Assembly: GCF_001039355.2 (NCBI RefSeq)
Contig: NW_019775941.1
Span: forward strand, 68,284 to 132,283
Source: Lingula anatina
Taxonomy: Eukaryota > Brachiopoda > Lingulata > Lingulida > Lingulidae
Length of the DNA stretch: 64,000 nucleotides
Direction of reading: 5' to 3'
The position numbers were made by a program, and so were the translations under genes. This document shows, piece after piece, positions 1-64,000 of the stretch; the first letter of the stretch is position 1; each line of letters begins with the position of its first letter. The notes beneath the pieces were generated by a model that saw only the letters and a program-made list of their open reading frames with translations, did not search any database and had not been told where the DNA came from.

Positions 1-136
1 AAGTATATAGTAGAAATCATAAAATAGGATAGGCATTTTGCTATGGTGACAGTTGAAAAAGAAATACATATAACCTTCCTCATTAGCAACTATATTTACA
101 TGCTTAGGTATAATAAGGTATAAAACGGTCTCTCAC

Positions 137-947
137 CAGCAGGTTCATCCCTTTTCCCTGATTTAACAACATCTGGATACACATGGTCTTTAACAGGAAA
201 CTGTCTAGTGAGACTGGTCAGGTTGTTCTCTGTTGATGTGAGAAAAGGAAGACGATATTTTGGTAAATAGTAATATGTTTCCCCTTCCTCACTTTCCACA
301 ACCTCCACTATTTTCCCTGACACCATTGACTTTAACCAAGATTTGATATACCTAGAAGACAAAGGGAGGTAATGTTTATTGTTGGATGTTACACTTTTTG
401 CAGTGAAGAACTAGCTGAAAAGAATATTAAATGGAATGTTACATAAAATCACTTGAAGATTGAAAAAAGCCATAGAGATCTACTAATATGGTAAGTCAGC
501 ATTTAAATCTTTGGTTCTAGAAATATTAATGAGCCGTTGATGAGCATTACTGTGTCGGACAACAGCCAGTCGCGTATCACTTGCAAGTATTTCAACCAGT
601 TAAATTCAGAAAGACCCTTAGTGTTATCTACATTTTCTGTAGTGAGTGCAGTGGCAATATTCAAACAAAAGAGTACACTTCTGTGAAGTTTACCACTACT
701 CATTCGGACTATTCACTTACGACTCTTCGCTTCCGACGGCCTCAGCTATATCCAAGCACGACTTCGGTTCGTCGAATCCCCCCAGTAAATCAAACAGACG
801 TAGCTCGTGTCCAAGAGCAATGGACAAACAAATTTGCCCTTTGGAGACAACATCAGCCATGTAGGCACGGAAATCTTCCGTGGCATTTCCTCTCCGATTC
901 TGCGATGTTTTGGGACTAGATAGTCGCTTCCTTTTGCCGCTTGCCAT
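137..947 (-). CDS. Rv2258c-like SAM-dependent methyltransferase, first two exons (partial)
   Basis: Two coding exons are visible, 947-721 and 351-137, joined by a GTAAGT donor and a TTCTAG acceptor that split a serine codon; the second ends in a GTGAGA donor, so the gene continues off the left edge. The joined protein has an N-terminal helix with SLGHELRLFDLL-like sequence (seen as ALGHELRLFDLLG), then YIKSWLKSMVSGKIVE and LPKYRLPFLTS. This order matches the dimerisation/winged-helix N-terminus of the Rv2258c-like class I methyltransferases found in bacteria and many invertebrates, in which a GLFD-type helix is followed by YxxxWLxxMVxGxIVE. The SAM-binding domain is not in the window, so substrate and activity cannot be judged. 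The ATG at 947 is the first in frame. The family assignment is from recall of the motif pattern. ASMT-like methyltransferases are the main alternative. Confidence 0.72.
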
Positions 948-1795
948 ACTGCCACCATACTCCGCTAGAGGTCACTCTGATCCAAGATGGATAGATGTCG
1001 ACTCTGTGCAGCAGGTTGGCTTTTCTCTACTGCTTTTCCAAAGAGCTCACTGAGAAGTGGGCCATCGGCTATTTCACGGGTAGTAACAAAGTGTGTGAAA
1101 AATATTGTCCTAAATTTAGCGCAAAGATACCTATGCACATTCAGGCTAATATCTATTATTGAAGCAGGAAAATGCAGGCACAGTTAGCTATTGAGGAATT
1201 TGAAACCCACTCATAAGTCAAAAAACAAATTTTTTAAATTTCGTACCAAACTTACTTGGTTACACACACATACACTCACAAAAGAAAAAAAATCCTGAGA
1301 AAAGGACTTATGATGAAATTAATATATACTTTACTTTCACATGATTTTTTATCAAAATATCTACATCTAACAAAAAGCTTCTCCCATTGGATCCATCCTA
1401 CATGTCAAAAAACGAAAAAAAGAATTGCTAACGCAAGAATATTAGTGCATTTTAAATCTTATCTTTTGTTAATTAGTCTCATTTTTTGCATGCAATGACT
1501 TTTTTACAAGTAAAGTAGATTCTGATTGATTTTTGAGGTCCATCTCTTTTGCTACCCACTTACAATACCCATCCGATGCCTCGTTTCCATACATGCGCCT
1601 TTCTTTGAAATGGCATTCAAAATTATCAGCTCTTACGCACGTGTGCACGATTGTTGGATTTAACAATTTAATCAGCTATATTGAATGTCGTCTATCCTCA
1701 AATTGCGGATTAACTTAATCACATTTTGCATTTCACATTTGAAAAATAATGCAGTAAAACAACACAAACATGCTGTCATATTTAAACAATAACAT
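948..1795. other. Intergenic spacer between methyltransferase and CRK 3' end
   Basis: AT-rich sequence. No exon with family resemblance, RNA gene or mobile-element end was recognised. It should contain the promoter and 5' UTR of the methyltransferase on the minus strand next to 947. A second ATG in another frame at about 958 is not followed by conserved coding sequence. Confidence 0.5.
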
Positions 1796-2469
1796 TTTAT
1801 TTTCTGTCCCACACAGTACATGTCATGCAGCCGCACCACAAAGTACAGATATGGAGCGAAATACTTCATTTTCATACATAACATTTCAATATACAGCATA
1901 TACACAATCGTTGGTGGTGGCGGTGGTGGTGGTGAAAATCAGTTCTCCCAGCTTTTTGTGTAGTGCACCTGATATTAAAAAGAAAAGCGGGCTCACGGCA
2001 GTGCCAGGTGACCAGAACATATGCGCTACACCTGTATAACGGGAAGACAATAAATGTGACTGAAGCCCATAGATGCTATACTCAACTTTCAAGCTCTTGG
2101 CGAGATTTGCACACAAATGAAAGATGATATCAAACTTATACGTCATCATAAACACCATGTGCACTACAGGTGGTATACAATGTTAACTTTGACCTATTTG
2201 TAAAAACTCTTAACTAATGAATGAACAACTTGATCATGTAGCCTGGGGGCAAGGTTGGTGTATAATATTCATTACCAAATAACAGAAGACTGTTAGGGTT
2301 AACATTAATAAGTTGTGTGAAATTCTGTTTAAAGATAATTTATTTTGTTATTCTAATTTCTAACCAACTCTCAAATTGTGAAGATATTTTCCCATCTAAA
2401 ACACTAATTTTTTTTACCTAGCAGTGTGTTTATAATAACTGTGCTTCCTTGTGCACATCTCACATTCTG

Positions 2470-4362
2470 GATTTAATGGAAGGAATTACTACTTAAACAA
2501 GAATATAATTCAATAACTATTCTACCATCCAAACCTATTGTTAACTACTGATACAAATGGTTTGGTCAGTTTCAAACTTTGGCATTTCCTTTTCTCTGCC
2601 TTTCTTTTAAATGCTATATACAAGCACTGAAAAGTCGCTAATAATACTTATCATTCAAAATGCATTTCACAAATAAAAGCTACATTAGAAGTCATTATAT
2701 ACAATTCTGCAAAATTTGATGAAGCCCTTCAAGTTGCCACACACCATATCTTTTAGTAGAATTTACACCAGCTACAGTGAAATTACAATTCACAGTATAC
2801 TCAATTCAGGCCACTTACTCAAGCAGAAAATAATTTAAGTGCGGATAAGCTTGCTAGTGACAACATATTAAGCCATTTCAAATTTGACTGTAGAAGCTAG
2901 AGCACCTGAAGAAGGTCAACGTGACCTTGAAAATCAGCAAAGCACAGCTCCAATTGGATTTCAATAACTTTATCACAAGTAACTCCTCATTCATGAAAGT
3001 TTTCCAATCACTAGAAGAAATATATGCTTCTGACCAAAGTGTCCTTCAATTATTTGGCTCCATATCATGATCTGTGATACAAAAGAGAAAACTTTTTTAA
3101 CTAAACCATTCTCATTCTAATGACTTGGGAGAATACACTGACATCTGTTAAGTGAAACATGTTTAAGAATGATAATTACTCAAAATGTAAAAATTAGTTT
3201 TCCCCCCTATTCAACTCTCTCCATTCATTCAAGATAACAATAGTCAAGTCAAAGCCGCTCACATCCCACAGGTTCAGTGCGTCTTTCCATACAATGGAAA
3301 ACCTTCATTAAATAGTAATTGCAAATGTAATACTCGTTTCTTATTGGCAAACACTCCTGAAAGTTTATGGATAATCAAGAGGAACGCTGAGAGATGGATA
3401 TGGTCATCTTATTCTAGCAATACACAGGATTAAGGAGACGATATATATAGTCTTCTTTTCCAATATGACTGATCACCGTGTTATGACCGTTTTCCACAGC
3501 ACTGTTCAGTCCAATATGAGGCCTTTTTAAAAAGATAAAAAAATTGCTATGAACACTGAATGTTGTGTCATTGTACTGGTGTATATATATATATTTTTAT
3601 ATATATTGTTCCTCTGATTTTCCACTTTTCTGTTGTTTTTTTTTCAATCCACTGGTAAGCAGCATTCCAAGGTGAAAAGCTTCCACCACAGCATCCAGGC
3701 GTAACTTTGCCCATACACATGGTCAATGTCCTTGGTTTAAAAGGGAAAATTCTTTAAATTTTACCCTCTTCATCGTTTTAATCATATTGCAACAGTTTAC
3801 TTAACAAGATGTTCATCCTCAGGATTATCTGGATCATCTTTGTCAATTAACTTCACATATCGGAAAGGAAAGTTTCCAGATTTTCCATTTAATTCTCCTT
3901 CCCATATTCCATTCATGTTCATCTTATTTACTTTTACAATGTCCCCTTCCTGAAATTAAAAAATAAAAGATAAAGACTTTTTTTTTGCGAATAAGTGGCC
4001 AGCAATTAGGAAGTAAACTATGCAATACACATTAAAAATATCATGAAAGGTGTTAAATAACAAATGTTCACATGTAAACCTTTACTGTTTGCTTGCATTT
4101 ATTTTCAATAAATGGACTGGATAGAAACTTTTATTAAGACTCAGATTAACATAAAGCATTAAGTCCTACCTCTAGCTTCAAAGCAGAGTGGTCATAAGCA
4201 TTGGGTATCCTTCTCTGTATTACTCTTGCAAAACAGGGTAACTGTATATCCTGGTCAATAATATAAGTACATAATATGAATATCAGGTGTTGACAAGCCT
4301 CAAAAGTCTAACTAATATCTGGCAGCAACATAAATACAATAACCAATCCATTTTGACCTGAA
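2470..4362. repeat. Copy 1 of assembly-duplicated block (CRK exons 7-8 plus 3' UTR)
   Basis: This block repeats almost base for base as 4364-6258, directly after the single N at 4363. Both copies contain CRK exons 7 and 8 and the same (TA)n, poly-T and UTR sequence, with only scattered substitutions and small indels. The right end of copy 1 is cut at the N, whereas copy 2 runs on into CRK intron 6. An unmerged haplotype at a scaffold gap explains this best. Confidence 0.85.
3797..4250 (-). other. Second copy of CRK exons 7 and 8
   Basis: Exon 7 copy at 4250-4170 and exon 8 copy at 3949-3797 match the coding sequence of CRK exons 7 (6146-6066) and 8 (5846-5694), with intact splice sites and the same stop. 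In the window as written these exons lie downstream of the CRK stop codon, so they cannot extend the protein. They are read as the alternative haplotype. Confidence 0.8.
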
Positions 4363-5693
4363 NTGGATTTAATGGAAGGAATTACTACTTAAACAAGAAT
4401 ATAATTCAATAACTATTCTACCATCCAAACCTATTGTTAACTACTGATACAAATGGTTTGGTCAGTTTCAAACTTTGGCATTTCCTTTTCTCTGCCTTTC
4501 TTTTAAATGCTATATACAAGCACTGAAAAGTCGCTAATAATACTTATCATTCAAAATGCATTTCACAAATAAAAGCTACATTAGAAGTCATTATATACAA
4601 TTCTGCAAAATTTGATGAAGCCCTTCAAGTTGCCACACACCATATCTTTTAGTAGAATTTACACCAGCTACAGTGAAATTACAATTCACAGTATACTCAA
4701 TTCAGGCCACTTACTCAAGCAGAAAATAATTTAAGTGCGGATAAGCTTGCTAGTGACAACATATTAAGCCATTTCAAATTTGACTGTAGAAGCTAGAGCA
4801 CCTGAAGAAGGTCAACGTGACCTTGAAAATCAGCAAAGCACAGCTCCAATTGGATTTCAATAACTTTATCACAAGTAACTCCTCATTCATGAAAGTTTTC
4901 CAATCACTAGAAGAAATATATGCTTCTGACCAAAGTGTCCTTCAATTATTTGGCTCCATATCATGATCTGTGATACAAAAGAGAAAACCTTTTTTAACTA
5001 AACCATTCTCATTCTAATGACTTGGGAGAATACACTGACATCTGTTAAGTGAAACATGTTTAAGAATGATAATTACTCAAAATGTAAAAATTAGTTTTCC
5101 CCCCTATTCAACTCTCTCCATTCATTCAAGATAACAATAGTCAAGTCAAAGCCGCTCACATCCCACAGGTTCAGTGCGTCTTTCCATACAATGGAAAACC
5201 TTCATTAAATAGTAATTGCAAATGTAATACTCGTTTCTTATTGGCAAACACTCCTGAAAGTTTATGGATAATCAAGAGGAACGCTGAGAGATGGATATGG
5301 TCATCTTATTCTAGCAATACACAGGATTAAGGAGACGATATATATAGTCTTCTTTTCCAATATGACTGATCACCGTGTTATGAACGTTTTCCACAGCACT
5401 GTTCAGTCCAATATGAGGCCTTTTTAAAAAGATAAAAAAATTGCTATGAACACTGAATGTTGTGTCATTGTACTGGTGTATATATATATATTTTTATATA
5501 TATTGTTCCTCTGATTTTCCACTTTTCTGTTGTTTTTTTTTCAATCCACTGGTAAGCAGCATTCCAAGGTGAAAAGCTTCCACCACAACATCCAGGCGTA
5601 ACTTTGCCCATACACATGATCAATGTCCTTGGTTTAAAAGGGAAAATTCATTAAATTTTACCCTCTTCATCGTTTTAATCATATTGCAACAGT

Positions 5694-10268
<4,575 letters not shown>

Positions 10269-10799
10269 TGTTTTTCTCTCGGTTTTTCAGTTATAAGACA
10301 ATTCTTTTGATTATTAACGCCCCCTGAATTGCAACAGGAGGGGGCAAGTAAACAAGCCTGACAACTAATTTGCCAGGGACGAAACAGCAACTGAGCACAA
10401 CACTGTTGCGAAACTGATCAATTTCCTTTAGCTCCTCGTACTGCAGCTCAATCCAGCATGGTAATATTCGGGGAGAGAGTCAATCACATTGAGAAGAAGC
10501 GCATCGATAACGATGTAAACATATATTCCAGGAAGTACAGTAGCCTATTTTTCTCAAGATGGCCGACCACTTTCGGGGATTTCCAAAACGAGATCACGGT
10601 GGGTGATAGTCTCAACGCTGTTATCTTATTTCTCAATTTTAGTAAACATTAGTAGTATTCTTCATCCTATATAATTGATACATTATTATTAAAACAGACA
10701 ACATAGTAATTTTAACTTTATGCACCAAGGTAGAATTTTTATGGTCTTATTTGTTGAATATGATGGAGACTAAAGTCAAATGAAGGTCAAGGTGCCAAT
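10269..10799. promoter_or_regulatory. Head-to-head CRK / NUP210 promoter interval
   Basis: The start codons of CRK (minus, 10268) and NUP210 (plus, 10800) are only 531 bp apart, so both transcription starts must lie here unless non-coding exons lie elsewhere. The interval is less AT-rich than its flanks. It contains a CAAGATGGCCGAC string at 10556-10568, which resembles a YY1 core. No TATA box is evident. A bidirectional promoter is inferred from the geometry. Confidence 0.55.
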
Positions 10800-63144
<52,345 letters not shown>

Positions 63145-63905
63145 CACGGGACAGGAAAAAACAACTGATCATCACACATAACTACAGCTAACAGGAACAT
63201 CACAAATGTACTGGGTCAAGTCCTGGATCTTATTGATGAGATTAGATTTGTGGTGTGTGAGTTCAGGCCTGCAAGATCAGAGTAAAAGATTTTTTTGGTT
63301 GCATAATAACAAAATAATCTCTAAAAAAATTAGGTAGATTTAACATGGTGAGGAAAAAAGACAGCATAGTCTTGTAGAAAAGAAAAAAAATGTTGGCACA
63401 GTGTTGTAGAAAAGAAGAAAAAAAAATGTTGGCTAAATGTTGAAATGATCTGTTTCAACTGTTTGGGGTAATGTATCAGACCTAGTCGAGTGGATACAAA
63501 TTGCATACCTTGCAAAAAGTATGTTATCCTCAGTATCAAAAATGATCAGAGATTTAAATTGTTATTGAATTCCCAACGTTTCACTCTCCATGCAGGACTA
63601 AGATGGTGAACATCATTATCAGGTCTCACACCATAACCTGCAATGGTAGAGAACTGGAACTGATCTCTAAGAAGCAATGAGATGATATTTAAATTGTAAA
63701 TATTGCAACATAAGATGTACATATTAACAAGATTGCAATGTCATTGGGATGCATGTGATACATTTAAATGTGCTTAAAAGGCACAGTGGGTGAATCTTTG
63801 ACACAGCACTAAAGCAAATTTTGAATGTTTTCTATAAATTTCTCATAATACACAATGTCAATTTTTCTTAATTACGTTCAATTAAAGCGCAGTGATCTAT
63901 GTGAA
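63145..63905 (+). other. Probable NUP210 3' UTR
   Basis: Begins after the TGA at 63142-63144. An ATTAAA variant poly(A) signal lies at 63881-63886; no AATAAA occurs before it. Nothing else was recognised to the right edge. Confidence 0.5.
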
Positions 63906-64000
63906 TATGCTGTCTAGAAATTATTTTTAAATTTTTTGTTTGAGATGGGTAGGAAATTCATTACAACCTCTTGCCATTTTGAGACCCAAAGCATAATTTA

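Larger units (their letters stand above)
1796..5693 (-). other. Probable CRK 3' UTR (includes an assembly-duplicated stretch)
   Basis: Everything downstream of the CRK stop codon on the minus strand lacks other genes. AATAAA hexamers on the minus strand lie at 2339-2344 and 1796-1801, either of which could end a long CRK 3' UTR; long CRK 3' UTRs are known in vertebrates. The real length is shorter than the interval suggests because 2470-4362 and 4364-6258 are near-identical copies separated by a lone N. The UTR extent is inference. Confidence 0.4.

Overview
The window is from an intron-rich, AT-rich animal genome. A marine lophotrochozoan, most likely a mollusc, fits best: there is a secreted H-type lectin, a coiled-coil fibrinogen-related protein, a metazoan Rv2258c-like methyltransferase, and many repeats carrying TGACCTTGAAATTGACCTTTGACC-type strings. 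The phylum call is inference; no species is claimed.

Layout. (1) 137-947, minus: first two coding exons of a methyltransferase that runs off the left edge. (2) 5694-10268, minus: a complete 8-exon CRK adaptor (284 aa, SH2-SH3-SH3) with a probably long 3' UTR to about 1.8 kb. (3) 10269-10799: short head-to-head promoter interval. (4) 10800-63144, plus: a complete 43-exon NUP210 (gp210) nuclear-pore membrane glycoprotein. Its 1936 codons were rebuilt with every splice phase agreeing. (5) Inside NUP210 intron 23, antisense: a 4-exon secreted fibrinogen-domain protein (448 aa). (6) Inside NUP210 intron 31, antisense: a 3-exon secreted H-type lectin (118 aa), followed by a partial duplicate that is a deletion pseudogene.

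Mobile DNA is dense in the introns. It includes two near-complete Helitron-like elements and one fragment, with a 3' hairpin and CTAG|T end, one of them interrupted by a small LTR element with a TATT target duplication. There is also a 257-bp palindromic MITE with a TAA target duplication, a second 148-bp foldback element, and a hAT-like element with inverted ends.

The main caution is assembly. Six of the seven lone N characters are each followed by a near-identical repeat of nearby sequence. The result is apparent tandem duplications of CRK exons 7-8, NUP210 exons 12-15 (exon 12 three times), NUP210 exons 28-30, and exon 1 of the fibrinogen-domain gene. They look like unmerged haplotypes, not real duplications. 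One haplotype carries the MITE and another has the clean empty site. No operon-like logic applies: CRK and NUP210 probably share a promoter region, and the two lectin-like genes are guests in NUP210 introns.
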